This document shows positions 1-9,095 of a DNA stretch of 64,000 bases, piece by piece. The notes below the pieces were generated by a model, which saw only the letters and a program-made list of their open reading frames with translations, did no database searches and was not told the DNA's origin. The stretch is taken from NCBI GenBank assembly GCA_963667145.1, contig OY762943.1, positions 744,001 to 808,000 on the forward strand. Reading direction: 5' to 3'. How positions within the stretch are numbered: position 1 is the first letter of the stretch; each line of letters opens with the position of its first letter. This stretch comes from G963667145 sp963667145. GTDB lineage: Bacteria > Cloacimonadota > Cloacimonadia > G963667145. The position numbers and the translations under genes are program-made.

Positions 1-2
1 TC

Positions 3-839
3 TGCGGTGATACTCTGAAAAGTCCTCAGGAGTTTGGCGATGCTCTGCTTTGCAACATCGAGCATGCGGTTAGCATCAAAACTCAGCGATACAGGAAGTT
101 AGCCGAGCAAGCAGGCAAAGTCCGCTACATCCGCTTTGTGGAAGGACAGTATCGCAAAAAAATCTTGGAACAATATTTAGCTCCCAACGATATTTTTGCT
201 CTCGGCTTGCCAAAGCTCGACCAATTGTTCAACGGGAAATATCAACGTGATAAAGTTGTAAAAAAGCTGAACCTCAATCCTCAGAAAAAAATAGTCCTCT
301 ATGCACCTTCTTATAAACCGACCTCGATTTTTGATCTGACACCCGAGTTGGCGAATTGCCGAGATTACAACATCATCATCAAGCTCCATCCCTATTCGTG
401 GGCAGGAAAGTACGCCAGCCACAAGCAACATCGCTTCGTGGAAAAAATCGTGAAAAGCAATCCACACCTGATTCTCATTCCCGAAACCGAAGTGAATATA
501 ATGCCGTACATGGTGGCGTCCGACGCTATTATCACGGAAGGTTCGAGCGTGATGAACGAATTTCTCGCGATGAATAAATCGGGCATCATTTACAATACGA
601 ACGCCAAGCACTCCGATGGACAACCTGTTCTGCAAGAAGACATCAATTCTTGGCTGAAATGTTTTGTGCATATAGATTCTCCCAGTGAACTAACCGATGC
701 TTTGGAAAAAGTTTGCGAACCAGATGACGAACGCATAGCACTCATCGAGGAAGACAAAAAAATGATTTATGACTATTGCGACGACAAAGCCTCCGAGAGA
801 GTAACCGCAAAAATAAAAGAACTCTTGCAAAACAAATGA
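3..839 (+). CDS. CDP-glycerol glycerophosphotransferase-like protein, 5'-truncated by window edge
   Basis: The reading frame is open from the first base, so only the last 278 residues are present. The visible part has a GT-B fold C-terminus of the TagB/TagF type. It contains VLYAPSYK, then IIKLHPYSW, then an SDAIITEGSSVMNEF block, which matches the family's nucleotide and substrate-binding order (APT.R, KLHP, D.LITDYSS). Known members transfer glycerol phosphate or a similar alditol phosphate from a CDP-activated donor to a surface glycan at the inner membrane face. Here the donor and acceptor cannot be told. The TGA stop overlaps the next gene's ATG (ATGA). With the LtaS-like gene two genes on, this suggests phosphoglycerol-type decoration of an envelope glycan, which is inference. 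A GTG at 138 is an internal codon, not the start. Confidence 0.6.
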   Translation, partial: CGDTLKSPQEFGDALLCNIEHAVSIKTQRYRKLAEQAGKVRYIRFVEGQYRKKILEQYLAPNDIFALGLPKLDQLFNGKYQRDKVVKKLNLNPQKKIVLYAPSYKPTSIFDLTPELANCRDYNIIIKLHPYSWAGKYASHKQHRFVEKIVKSNPHLILIPETEVNIMPYMVASDAIITEGSSVMNEFLAMNKSGIIYNTNAKHSDGQPVLQEDINSWLKCFVHIDSPSELTDALEKVCEPDDERIALIEEDKKMIYDYCDDKASERVTAKIKELLQNK

Positions 840-1318
840 AAATCATCTCTATCTGTGGCACCAAAAAATCTGGCAAAACAACTACAGCTGTAAAATTGAT
901 TAAATTTCTGAAGGCACAAAACTACACGGTCGCTTACCTAAAACTGTCTCCCTCCATCACTTTGGACAGAAAAAATTCGGACACAGGCAGAGCCAAACAA
1001 GCTGGTGCAGACTCCATTATCGCCCAAGATTCAGAAAGCACTTTTTTCTCCTTGAACAAAAAGTCTGATTTTGACGAAATTTTGGCAAAACTCAATGCAG
1101 ATTTCCTCATCGGAGAAAACCTCACAGAAAATTTCGATTACAAAATTTTTTGTGCAAATAACGAAAAAGAACTGGATGAAGCTGATTTACAAGATGTTGA
1201 TTCCGTGAGTGGTGTTTATGCCAATTGCTTCCTAAAATACAAGTCACTTCCTGTCTATAATGCCAACACCGAAATAGAAAAAATAGCAAATTTTATCAAT
1301 AAGGACAACCAAATATGA
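836..1318 (+). CDS. MobB-like P-loop NTPase
   Basis: A protein of 160 residues. The N-terminus carries a P-loop (GTKKSGKTT, residues 8-16). It is followed by a conserved Asp/Ser-Asp segment and an AGAD motif near residue 58, and by a short acidic segment ending in a YKIF block. This is the layout of MobB, the GTP-binding adaptor for molybdopterin guanine dinucleotide synthesis. The ATG is chosen at 836 because it overlaps the upstream stop (ATGA) and places the P-loop at the usual position. The next gene overlaps its stop in the same way. No Mo-cofactor gene lies beside it; a MoaE-like gene sits about 24 kb away. It could equally be a P-loop protein of the envelope operon, so the function is uncertain. 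Confidence 0.5.
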   Translation: MKIISICGTKKSGKTTTAVKLIKFLKAQNYTVAYLKLSPSITLDRKNSDTGRAKQAGADSIIAQDSESTFFSLNKKSDFDEILAKLNADFLIGENLTENFDYKIFCANNEKELDEADLQDVDSVSGVYANCFLKYKSLPVYNANTEIEKIANFINKDNQI

Positions 1319-3288
1319 GACGTTTAATCCCTTACAACTACGCATTTTTCCTGAAAATTTTTATCATAGATATATTATTTTTAGCACTGGCAAGAGGGCT
1401 ATTTTACTACAAATTCTCCTACAATTTCCCTGATGTACCTTGGCAAGAACTTTTGAAAGCGTTCCTAATCGGAGCGAAAATGGATTGTAGCCTGTTGGCA
1501 TACCTCATCGCACCATTTTTTTTAATCGGCATAATTCCCATTCTTGGTGTGGAATTTTCCAGAATTTCCCGCTTCTTTTTGGGCTATTTGCCATCGATTA
1601 TTTTCGTGGCTGTTTTGGCTCTGACCTTGATTGACATTGAGTTCTTTGCAGAATACAACTCGCACCTAAACCTAACTGCCATAGAATATCTCAACAGCAA
1701 TTTGGACGTGATTTGGGACATGATTTGGTCTAACTATCCTGTCCTGAAATATGTCGGTGGCTTTTTGCTCGTTGCCCTTGTTTACCTGTTCATCATCCGC
1801 CTAATTATCAAAAAGAAACCTGAAAAAATGAAGTGGTCTCTCAAAAATCTTTTGAAGAGATTTGTATTTTTCCTGATATTCGCAGGCGGACTTTTTCTCG
1901 CTGCTCGTGGCTCTATCGGCACCAGCCAAATGGATTGGGGGCAAGCCTTTTTTTCCAACAACAATATGGTTAACCAGCTGACGCTCAACCCAGTTTATAA
2001 TCTCTACAGAAATATTTATTATGCCGAGAAAGTAGCAAAAGAAAATTTCCAAGAAAAAATCTCCTATTTCGGTTCAAACAAGGAAGCTATCTCATTCGTA
2101 AAGAAGAATATAACTCAGGGCGGATACCTTGACGAAAACTTCCCTTTTTACAAACAGGTGACTTCTTCAAAAAAAGAAAAAAAGCTAAATGTTGTGCTGA
2201 TTATATTAGAAGAATTTTCCGCAGAACTAACTGGAGCAACAGGATATAACAAAAATCTAACTCCCAACTTCGATGCTTTGGCAAAGAAAGGAGTCCTCTT
2301 CACACAGTTTTTCTCCTGCGGGCAAAGAACCAACAAAGGAATCTCCTCAATTCTTTGCTCTTGGCCTCCATTGGTGGGCAAATCTATGATGAGCCAAACA
2401 GAGGGTCAGCAAAAAATCAGCACATTGGCTTCCGTTCTCAAAGACAAAAATTATCAAACGTGGTTTTGCTACGGAGGCGACGCTCAATACGACAATATGA
2501 AAGGCTTTCTCATCACGAAAGGATTTGATAATTTCATCTCTCAGGACGATTTTGATAGAAGCGATTTCATCTCCAAATGGGGAGTTGCGGACGAATTGGT
2601 CTTCAATAAAATCATCGAAAAAGCCGATGTCGCCCACTCTAAAAACAAGCCTTTCCTCTTCACCATGATGAGCCTAACCAACCATCCTCCATACACTGTG
2701 CCTCACTACGCTTTCGGAGAGATTTTGGACGGTGGAGATTTGAACGGTAACTATAACACTTTCAAATATGTAGATTGGTGCATCGGGCAGTTCATCACAA
2801 AAATGAAGAAAAAGCCTTATTTCAAGAACACTTTATTTGTCTTTGTCGGTGACCATTCCAAAACTTTCCATCACGACTTGCCGTTCGATTATCGCAAATC
2901 TTTTGTCCCCGCACTGTTTTACTCTCCGAAACATTTGTCGCCAAAGAGAGTTACATACATCGCCAATCAGATGGACATCGCTCCCACCATCTTGGGAATA
3001 TTGAATATGGACTACAAAGCCAGTTTCTGGGGGAAAGATTTACTAAAGAATTCGAATACAAAAAATTACGCCGTGATTGTGCGAAATTCAAATTTTGGCT
3101 ATCTGCAAGACGGATACTATCTCACTGGGAAGTTCGGCAACAAAAATAGCAATCTCTACACTCTGTGGGAAAATGAAGAGATAAACAATCGTCCAAAACT
3201 AAAAGAAAAATTGTTGGAAAAAGTTCACGCCATAGAGCAGGGTGCTTACAGCTTGTACAAAGAAAAAAGGATTACCCCGCAAGACTAA
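1315..3288 (+). CDS. LtaS-like sulfatase-fold membrane transferase
   Basis: A protein of 657 residues. About five hydrophobic segments fill residues 10-205, followed by a periplasmic alkaline-phosphatase-fold domain. The metal-binding Glu pair lies at 299-300 (ILEEFSAE), and the predicted nucleophile is Thr339 in GQRTNKGI, as in lipoteichoic acid synthase and OpgB-type enzymes. A GDHSK motif (Asp513, His514) completes the metal site. The family moves phosphoglycerol or phosphoethanolamine from phospholipids onto surface glycans. It is translationally coupled to the MobB-like gene (ATGA). The stop overlaps by four bases the stop of the convergent nucleotidyltransferase gene (CTAA), so no terminator fits between them. 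The exact donor and acceptor are unknown. Confidence 0.75.
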   Translation: MRRLIPYNYAFFLKIFIIDILFLALARGLFYYKFSYNFPDVPWQELLKAFLIGAKMDCSLLAYLIAPFFLIGIIPILGVEFSRISRFFLGYLPSIIFVAVLALTLIDIEFFAEYNSHLNLTAIEYLNSNLDVIWDMIWSNYPVLKYVGGFLLVALVYLFIIRLIIKKKPEKMKWSLKNLLKRFVFFLIFAGGLFLAARGSIGTSQMDWGQAFFSNNNMVNQLTLNPVYNLYRNIYYAEKVAKENFQEKISYFGSNKEAISFVKKNITQGGYLDENFPFYKQVTSSKKEKKLNVVLIILEEFSAELTGATGYNKNLTPNFDALAKKGVLFTQFFSCGQRTNKGISSILCSWPPLVGKSMMSQTEGQQKISTLASVLKDKNYQTWFCYGGDAQYDNMKGFLITKGFDNFISQDDFDRSDFISKWGVADELVFNKIIEKADVAHSKNKPFLFTMMSLTNHPPYTVPHYAFGEILDGGDLNGNYNTFKYVDWCIGQFITKMKKKPYFKNTLFVFVGDHSKTFHHDLPFDYRKSFVPALFYSPKHLSPKRVTYIANQMDIAPTILGILNMDYKASFWGKDLLKNSNTKNYAVIVRNSNFGYLQDGYYLTGKFGNKNSNLYTLWENEEINNRPKLKEKLLEKVHAIEQGAYSLYKEKRITPQD

Positions 3289-4010
3289 CTGGGGAAAGAT
3301 TTCTCCAACTCTTTCAACTCCTCAAGGGAATTAACGCCAGTAATTTCCAAAGAATCTTTGCAAACAAAAGCACCGACTTTGTGACCTTGCGATTTCAAAA
3401 TAGCAATCGTGTCCGTGAGGTAATATTCGCCCTGAGCGTTATCACTCCGCACCAATTGCAAAGCTGAAAAAAGAGCTTTGGCATCGAAGCAATAAATCCC
3501 GCTATTGACTTCGTCTATACTTTTTATATACTCGGAAGCGTCCTTAAATTCCACAATCTCTTGCAAATCTCCGTTGATGTCACGCACGATGCGACCATAA
3601 CTGGCGGGATCGTCCATCTTCGTCGTCAACACGGTGCACTTGTAATTCCTGCTCTGATGATAGCCAATAAGCTCCGTGATAGTCTCCGCCCGCAGAACTG
3701 GCGTATCTCCACAAAGAACAACCAATGTACCATCAAAATCGGACAAAATATCCCTGCACACACCCACGGCATCTCCCGTGCCCAACTGTTGTTCCTGCTC
3801 AACAAACTCTATATTCGCATCAGTTATCACCGACATAACAACATCTTTTTTGTAGCCAACCACCACACAAATCCGCTCACTACCAAATTTTTTGGCAACT
3901 TCAATAACTCTGTTAATCATCGGCTTGCCCACAAAATTGATAGCAACTTTCGGAAGCGTAGAATTCATGCGAGTTCCTTTGCCGGCAGCCAAAATAATAC
4001 TGGCAATCAT
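3285..4010 (-). CDS. GlmU-type sugar nucleotidyltransferase (single domain)
   Basis: A protein of 241 residues with the NTP-transferase signature LAAGKGTRM (7-15) and the following PK (Lys21). Further on are the GTGDAV uridine-binding segment near residue 76 and the CGDTP metal-binding motif near 102. It resembles the uridyltransferase half of GlmU, which makes UDP-GlcNAc. The left-handed beta-helix acetyltransferase half is absent, so it is a stand-alone nucleotidyltransferase, roughly half the length of a full GlmU. It starts within the last codons of the rseC-like gene (4-bp overlap) and is the last gene of the leftward envelope run. The sugar could be GlcNAc-1-P or a relative. Confidence 0.7.
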   Translation of the reverse strand: MIASIILAAGKGTRMNSTLPKVAINFVGKPMINRVIEVAKKFGSERICVVVGYKKDVVMSVITDANIEFVEQEQQLGTGDAVGVCRDILSDFDGTLVVLCGDTPVLRAETITELIGYHQSRNYKCTVLTTKMDDPASYGRIVRDINGDLQEIVEFKDASEYIKSIDEVNSGIYCFDAKALFSALQLVRSDNAQGEYYLTDTIAILKSQGHKVGAFVCKDSLEITGVNSLEELKELEKSFPS

Positions 4011-4396
4011 CTTTTTATCTCCACTTCTATTTTTGCATTTTTATCAATAAATCTGATAACCAAAGCACCAACGACAAGCCCCAAGAAAGAAAAAATTGTC
4101 TGCTTAGTTTGCCCGCTGAGAAATAGTCCACCCAAAAAGTAGAAGCATATCATCAAAACAACGGGAACAACAAAGACAACGAAAGACGAAAGGATTCTGT
4201 CACTTGCCTTGACTTCCAAAGAAACTTTTTCGCCTATCTCCATATTCAAGTCGGAATCTATCTGCACAACCTTGCCTTGGCGACCGCAAACTCCCGCAAG
4301 AAGACAACCATGACAACCGTTACTGTTGCCCAATTCCAAAGTGTAAACACTACCTTCCCGCTTCTTAACTATTCCGTACTCTTGATTATCTTCCAT
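4007..4396 (-). CDS. rseC: RseC/MucC-type redox or sigma-E modulating membrane protein
   Basis: A protein of 129 residues. The N-terminal cytoplasmic part has clustered cysteines (GCHGC followed by CG after four residues), typical of RseC, and two adjacent membrane segments follow in the second half. Family members affect sigma-E signalling in proteobacteria or act with Rnf/SoxR-reducing systems through their cysteines; which applies here is unknown. ATG 4396 is preferred over an in-frame ATG at 4417 because the family begins just before a YGIVKK-type strand and a GGAA-like ribosome site lies upstream. It overlaps the end of hldC by 11 bases and the next gene by 4, so the three are translationally linked. 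Confidence 0.7.
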   Translation of the reverse strand: MEDNQEYGIVKKREGSVYTLELGNSNGCHGCLLAGVCGRQGKVVQIDSDLNMEIGEKVSLEVKASDRILSSFVVFVVPVVLMICFYFLGGLFLSGQTKQTIFSFLGLVVGALVIRFIDKNAKIEVEIKR

Positions 4397-4805
4397 ACAA
4401 TTCCAAAATTTTATCAATCACTCCAGAGGAAGAAAACCCATCAACAAACTTGAGACTTCGAACTTCTCCGCCTCGCGACAAAACAAAATCACTACCGACA
4501 ATCTGCTCAGGCAACCAATCTCCACCTTTCACCAAAACATCTGGCTTCACACTCTTGATAAGCTCCAACGGTGTATCTTCATCAAAAATAAGCACCTCGC
4601 TCACGCACGACAAAGCCTCAAGGACAGCTTTTCGCTCGCTTTGGGAATTGATAGGTCTATTCTCCCCTTTGAGCCTTTTGACAGACGCATCGCTATTCAA
4701 ACCGACTATCAATCTGTCGCCCAAAGAAGCAGCCTCTTGCAGATAAGCAACATGCCCGAAATGCAAAATATCGAAGCAACCGTTGGTGAAAACAACTTTG
4801 CCCAT
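4386..4805 (-). CDS. hldC: D-glycero-beta-D-manno-heptose 1-phosphate adenylyltransferase
   Basis: A protein of 139 residues matching the C-terminal (RfaE2) domain of HldE. The nucleotidyltransferase HxGH motif is at residues 15-18 (HFGH) after TNGCFD. The second signature is a VKGGDW segment near residue 93. It makes ADP-heptose from heptose-1-phosphate for the LPS inner core. The kinase domain is not fused, so a separate HldA would be needed and is not in this window. The phosphatase of the same pathway, GmhB, is encoded at 39296-39880. It is co-oriented with the SurA-like gene upstream (9-bp gap) and overlaps rseC downstream. Confidence 0.9.
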   Translation of the reverse strand: MGKVVFTNGCFDILHFGHVAYLQEAASLGDRLIVGLNSDASVKRLKGENRPINSQSERKAVLEALSCVSEVLIFDEDTPLELIKSVKPDVLVKGGDWLPEQIVGSDFVLSRGGEVRSLKFVDGFSSSGVIDKILELYGR

Positions 4806-4813
4806 ATCAAAAA

Positions 4814-6019
4814 TTATTCTGACTCAGACTTCAGCTCTTCGCTTTCCTTCGGCTCTTCGCTCTTCTCCACACTTTGCTTTTCGCTATCTATTTCCGCCTT
4901 AACTTGCTCATTCACATGCTGATAGATGAAATCGTTGATAGCACCTTCGTAGATAGTAATCTCTTTTTTCATAGCGTTGAGGTATTCCAAAACCAATTGC
5001 TCCCTCACCATGGCAATCACCCGAATCTTCACTTGGTCAAAAATCTTGTCCAAAGGCTCAATCTCTTTGTTGTTCTTTTTCAGCCTTTTGTATTCGGTCT
5101 TCACGTCCTCATCGGAAACATTTATAGTGGAAAAAATCTCTTTGCTGAGATAAAGGTTAACCAAAATGATTTTGTCTATATCTTTGGTGTCCTCTTTGAA
5201 TTTGTCCGTTTTAGCAAAGCCTTCGTCTTTGGCGATTTGCTCCAATTGAAGATTGATACCCAGATTTTCAGCAGATCTACGGAAGAATTGCTCTGCTTCC
5301 TCTTTCTTCTTTACCTGTGCTCTAACATCGCTCAAAGAAAGCTCACCCAAAGACACCAACAAATCGGAAACCTTGATAACATTATCTTCAACCTCGGAGA
5401 TAACCATCTCGTTATCCAACTCTTTACCATTCCAAAAGTCGTCAGAAATCTTTTGAAGATTTTCGTCATTCACCTTAACTTTGGCAGACAACGGAGAAAC
5501 GAAAGTCTGAAATTCTTGCTGAACTTTTTGATTAACAATCTGTTGTTTAATCCTCGCTTTCACAGCCTCAAATTCAGGATAGTCTTTCAACTGCTCTTCG
5601 GTCAAAGAAGCCTTGATTTTTTCGTACTCTTCTTTCAGCACTTCCTCGGGAACATCTTCGTCCTTGCCCATAAACTTATCACTAACAAAAGTCCTAATTA
5701 AAATCTCTTGCTTGCCCAAGCGAACCCTCTCCGCAAAATCTTTGCTATCTTTCAGACCGGTTCCTTCTGCATTGATGGCAATCAAATCTATTGAAGCAAG
5801 CTGAGCTGCTGTGTTCCTTACAAAATTATCCATTTCAAACTTATTCGCAGCCAATCTGGATTTGTCTTGCTCTGGCAAATTACTAAATATTTTCTCCAAA
5901 GCTGTCGCCTTTATTTCCACGCCTTTTGCAGACGCCAACAAAGCATCCTCTTGCTTTTTGCCACAAGCCACCAAAAATAAAACAAATATTAAAAATAGTC
6001 CTAAACTCTTTTTCATCAT
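4814..6019 (-). CDS. SurA-like periplasmic chaperone lipoprotein
   Basis: A protein of 401 residues. A signal peptide ends in a lipobox (FLVACGKK, Cys19 counting from the first Met). The rest is helical and highly charged with a pattern like the N-terminal chaperone domain of SurA/PpiD: an early N/LV segment, a KARIKQQIVNQK helix and a YLNAMKKE helix near the end. A clear parvulin PPIase core is not visible, so it may act as a holdase. The last about 25 residues are rich in Glu, Ser and Lys. An AGGAG ribosome site precedes two adjacent ATGs, and either could be used. Likely role: escorting outer-membrane proteins; the family assignment rests on pattern only. Confidence 0.55.
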   Translation of the reverse strand: MMKKSLGLFLIFVLFLVACGKKQEDALLASAKGVEIKATALEKIFSNLPEQDKSRLAANKFEMDNFVRNTAAQLASIDLIAINAEGTGLKDSKDFAERVRLGKQEILIRTFVSDKFMGKDEDVPEEVLKEEYEKIKASLTEEQLKDYPEFEAVKARIKQQIVNQKVQQEFQTFVSPLSAKVKVNDENLQKISDDFWNGKELDNEMVISEVEDNVIKVSDLLVSLGELSLSDVRAQVKKKEEAEQFFRRSAENLGINLQLEQIAKDEGFAKTDKFKEDTKDIDKIILVNLYLSKEIFSTINVSDEDVKTEYKRLKKNNKEIEPLDKIFDQVKIRVIAMVREQLVLEYLNAMKKEITIYEGAINDFIYQHVNEQVKAEIDSEKQSVEKSEEPKESEELKSESE

Positions 6020-6124
6020 TACTCTCCTTGAAGAACATTATTTTTCATAATTATTAAATAACTTCCTAACCTCTTTTCTGTAATTCTCGTCTCTCTGTCA
6101 ACTCAAAATCTTCGTAAAAAATAA

Positions 6125-6991
6125 TCAACTTTTTATCAAAAAAATGCTTACGACGGTGAGAGCCAAAATTATAGCTTTGCGAAAATCGAATTTTTCTTTG
6201 TAAAATATTATCGATAAAACAATCGGAATTATAAAAACGTTGGAATTTATCCCTTGCACCAAAGACAGTGGGCCTAAACCGACAGCTTGCAGGAAGCAAA
6301 AATATCCTAAGAAATTCAAAGTACCAATAAGCAACCCAAAACGAAAATCGTGAGAAGATTTCTCTTTGTCGCCCGTCACAAAGCGATTTAGCCATAACAT
6401 GTTGAACCAAACCAAAAAGTAGGACAAAAGCATATACGAAAAAATTGGCACTCGCTCCGAAGCGAACTTTCCTGCAAGCATAGAAATAGCTGTGGAAATC
6501 GTCGCAAAAATTGCGAAAAGAACGCCAATTCGTTGTTTTGCTTTGGGAAAAAAAATCTTCTTCTCCGCCTCATCTTTGAGGTTGAAGTTGATGTAAATCA
6601 CCATACAAATGGAAATGGAAATCCCCAACCACTGCTTCAACAATAGTCTTTCTCCTAAAAAAATAACAGCTATCAAAATTAAAAAAATGGAATTTATCTT
6701 CGTCAAAGGAAAAATAATGCCAGCTGGAGCTCTTTTCAGCGACGAAACCTTAAATATGATGCCCGAAGCAAAAAAGCTGGAATTGAGAAGAGCAAAAAGC
6801 AGAATCGTCCTGAAATCAGCAAAACTGCTCCCTGTAACCAGCACAGCTATCAGCGACAAAACTGTCACCATTCCCGAAGCAAAGAACAACACTCGTGACG
6901 ACGAGCAATTGTGGTTCGCAGCAACTTTATAAAAGAAATCTATAAATCCGTAAATCAATAAGGTGCAAATCGTGTAAAAAAACCAGGTCAA
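6125..6991 (-). CDS. EamA/DMT-family transporter
   Basis: A protein of 288 residues with about ten hydrophobic segments arranged as two EamA repeats. Small residues and the PLTKINSIF and GLGPLSLVQGINSN segments are typical of drug/metabolite transporters. The start is TTG at 6991, supported by a GGAGAG ribosome site three bases upstream. The substrate cannot be inferred. It lies in the LPS run, so export of a lipid or sugar precursor is possible, as for the small ArnE/F relatives, but metabolite export is equally likely. Confidence 0.7.
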   Translation of the reverse strand: MTWFFYTICTLLIYGFIDFFYKVAANHNCSSSRVLFFASGMVTVLSLIAVLVTGSSFADFRTILLFALLNSSFFASGIIFKVSSLKRAPAGIIFPLTKINSIFLILIAVIFLGERLLLKQWLGISISICMVIYINFNLKDEAEKKIFFPKAKQRIGVLFAIFATISTAISMLAGKFASERVPIFSYMLLSYFLVWFNMLWLNRFVTGDKEKSSHDFRFGLLIGTLNFLGYFCFLQAVGLGPLSLVQGINSNVFIIPIVLSIIFYKEKFDFRKAIILALTVVSIFLIKS

Positions 6992-7015
6992 CTTCTCTCC
7001 AATGCTAACAAATCG

Positions 7016-8014
7016 TTAGAATAAATCTTTAATCTTGCTGTAAACCATCTCGGGAGTTATCATCTTCATACAGTCGTGATGTCCCAAAGGACACTTCTTA
7101 TGACCGTGTTTCCCGCAAGGACGACATGGCAAATCAACCTCAAACACAAAATCTTTTTCACGGAAAGGGAAGTAACCCAAATCTTTAACCGTTGGTCCAA
7201 AAAATGAAACCACTTGAGTACCTACAGCATTGGCAATATGCATTGCCCCACTGTCGTTGCACAAAAGCAACTCACACTTCTGTAAAATTGCCGTAGATTC
7301 CAAAATGCTACTTTCTCCTGCTAAATTCAAGCATTCTCTATTTTCTAACTTCTCAATAATTTTCTGGCACAAATCGGAATCTTCTTTTGCTCCTAGAAAA
7401 ACGTATGAAATATTATCAGGCAACTTTCTTAATAAACTGGTATAATTTTTTTCTCCCCATCTCTTCGTAACCCAAATAGAGCCTGGAGCTATGGCAATTG
7501 TTTTGTTAGAAATATTTTTCAGCTTACTTTCGGCAAATTCTATTTCATTTTCACTTGGATACAATTTGGTTTGTTTCTTATACTCTTTATCAGAGTAGAT
7601 TTTTAGTAAATCTAAGTTCTTTTCAATTCTAAGACAATCTTTCCTAAAATTAACTTTATCCGTAAGAAAATATTTTGAAATCCTACGATTAAAACCAATT
7701 CTTTTTTTAATTCCCCCAAAATATGCTAACAAAGTCGTAGTAAAAGAAGAATGAGGCAAGAAAGAAATTTCATATTTATTAGCTTTTATTTTTTTCAAAA
7801 CATCAAAAAAAGAACTAAACTTTTTACTTTTGTCAAAGCAGATAATTTCGTCAATATGCGGGTTATTTTGGAAAACTATTTTATTTTTAGGGAGAGTAAC
7901 GACATCAATTAAACATGTTGGAAATAAGTCTTTTATAGCTTTTATAAGAGGAGTAATTAAAATAGTATCTCCCAAGAAAGCTGTTTGAATTATCAGAATT
8001 TTTTTAGCTTGCAT
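7016..8014 (-). CDS. LPS heptosyltransferase-like GT9 (WaaF type)
   Basis: A protein of 332 residues. The N-terminal motif is IIQTAFLGDTILITP with the GD pair of ADP-heptose:LPS heptosyltransferases. The C-terminal donor site has APGS followed by KRW, and the CNDSGAMHIA segment with FFGPT. The Cys- and His-rich stretch near residues 296-315 (PCRPCGKHGHKKC) is often found in WaaF-like enzymes. It would transfer heptose to the LPS inner core on the cytoplasmic side of the inner membrane. The downstream end of the adjacent GT4 gene overlaps its start by 11 bases. Confidence 0.8.
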   Translation of the reverse strand: MQAKKILIIQTAFLGDTILITPLIKAIKDLFPTCLIDVVTLPKNKIVFQNNPHIDEIICFDKSKKFSSFFDVLKKIKANKYEISFLPHSSFTTTLLAYFGGIKKRIGFNRRISKYFLTDKVNFRKDCLRIEKNLDLLKIYSDKEYKKQTKLYPSENEIEFAESKLKNISNKTIAIAPGSIWVTKRWGEKNYTSLLRKLPDNISYVFLGAKEDSDLCQKIIEKLENRECLNLAGESSILESTAILQKCELLLCNDSGAMHIANAVGTQVVSFFGPTVKDLGYFPFREKDFVFEVDLPCRPCGKHGHKKCPLGHHDCMKMITPEMVYSKIKDLF

Positions 8015-9095
8015 TCTTATTTTTCAATAAACTTTCGTACAAATCGATGCTATTTTGAACGGTATTGCTAATATCAAATTTTCTTACACTAATCTTACCC
8101 TGTTCTCCAAATTTATTGCGTAAATCTTCACTATCAATCAATTTCAAAAGAGCATTAGCAAATTTCTCGTAATTTTTTTTAGGTACTAAAAATCCATTTT
8201 CTTCATCATAAACTGCTTCTGGTATTCCCCCACTTTCACAAGCAACAACAGGCAAACCCAAAGCTTGAGCATCCAAAATAGACGTTCCCAAACCTTCCAA
8301 CTGCGATGACAATGCAAAAATATCAAAGCTTTTTAAATAAGCTCCAATATTCTCTCTGAATCCAGCAAAAAAAAATCTATCTTTCAGTCCTAAATCATCT
8401 CGCATTTGTTTTAATTCCTCTTTTAAATTCCCATCACCAAACACAATGAAGTTAGCTCTTTCACTTTTTGAACATACAATTTTGGCGGCTTTGAGCATTG
8501 TAGGGAAATCTTTATGTCCAACCAAAGCAGCGGTTGAACCAATAACGATGCTATCTTCTGTTAAAGGAAACTCCTGTCTAATATTTGCAACTTCCACATC
8601 CGAAAATCTCTCTATATCTATGCCACTATAAATTAGTTTGGTGTTTTCATAGCCGTCATTTTGCACAACTTTCGCTATTCTTTTGGAAATACAAACCAAT
8701 TTATCTAATTTTGAATATTTAATTTTTGAAAAGAAATTCTTTTTCAGATGGAAATCAACTCGTCTCATTCCTATCAAAATAATTTCAGGATAAAAAACTT
8801 TTAGCCAAAATCCAACAGCAATAGCGTGAGCACTATGTAAATGTGCTATTTGATATTTTTCTTTTTTGCATATTTTAGCGATTTCCAAAGCAGAAAAAAT
8901 ACAAAACTCATTTTTCATCGAAACTAATTTATAAGGTAACTCTTTTTGTTCACAAAACTCTTGCAACTTGGAATTAGGACGACAAACCATTTTTGTCTTA
9001 TAACCTTTCTTATACAATGACTCAAAAAGGTAAGTAGCTTGTCTCTGACCTCCACGCCACGAACGCTCGGTGTCAATATGCAGAATGTTAAGCAT
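8004..9095 (-). CDS. GT4 family glycosyltransferase
   Basis: A protein of 363 residues with GT-B fold. The N-terminus has a SWRGGQRQ acceptor loop. The C-terminal half has VIGSTAALVGHKDF, a FFAGFRENI strand and the donor-binding ESGGIPEAV with the upstream LEGLGTSILDAQALG (E-x7-E pattern). It adds one sugar to an LPS core or O-chain intermediate; donor not predictable. ATG 9095 overlaps the upstream aminotransferase stop by 8 bases. The in-frame spacing to the heptosyltransferase gene indicates a single operon. Confidence 0.8.
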   Translation of the reverse strand: MLNILHIDTERSWRGGQRQATYLFESLYKKGYKTKMVCRPNSKLQEFCEQKELPYKLVSMKNEFCIFSALEIAKICKKEKYQIAHLHSAHAIAVGFWLKVFYPEIILIGMRRVDFHLKKNFFSKIKYSKLDKLVCISKRIAKVVQNDGYENTKLIYSGIDIERFSDVEVANIRQEFPLTEDSIVIGSTAALVGHKDFPTMLKAAKIVCSKSERANFIVFGDGNLKEELKQMRDDLGLKDRFFFAGFRENIGAYLKSFDIFALSSQLEGLGTSILDAQALGLPVVACESGGIPEAVYDEENGFLVPKKNYEKFANALLKLIDSEDLRNKFGEQGKISVRKFDISNTVQNSIDLYESLLKNKNAS

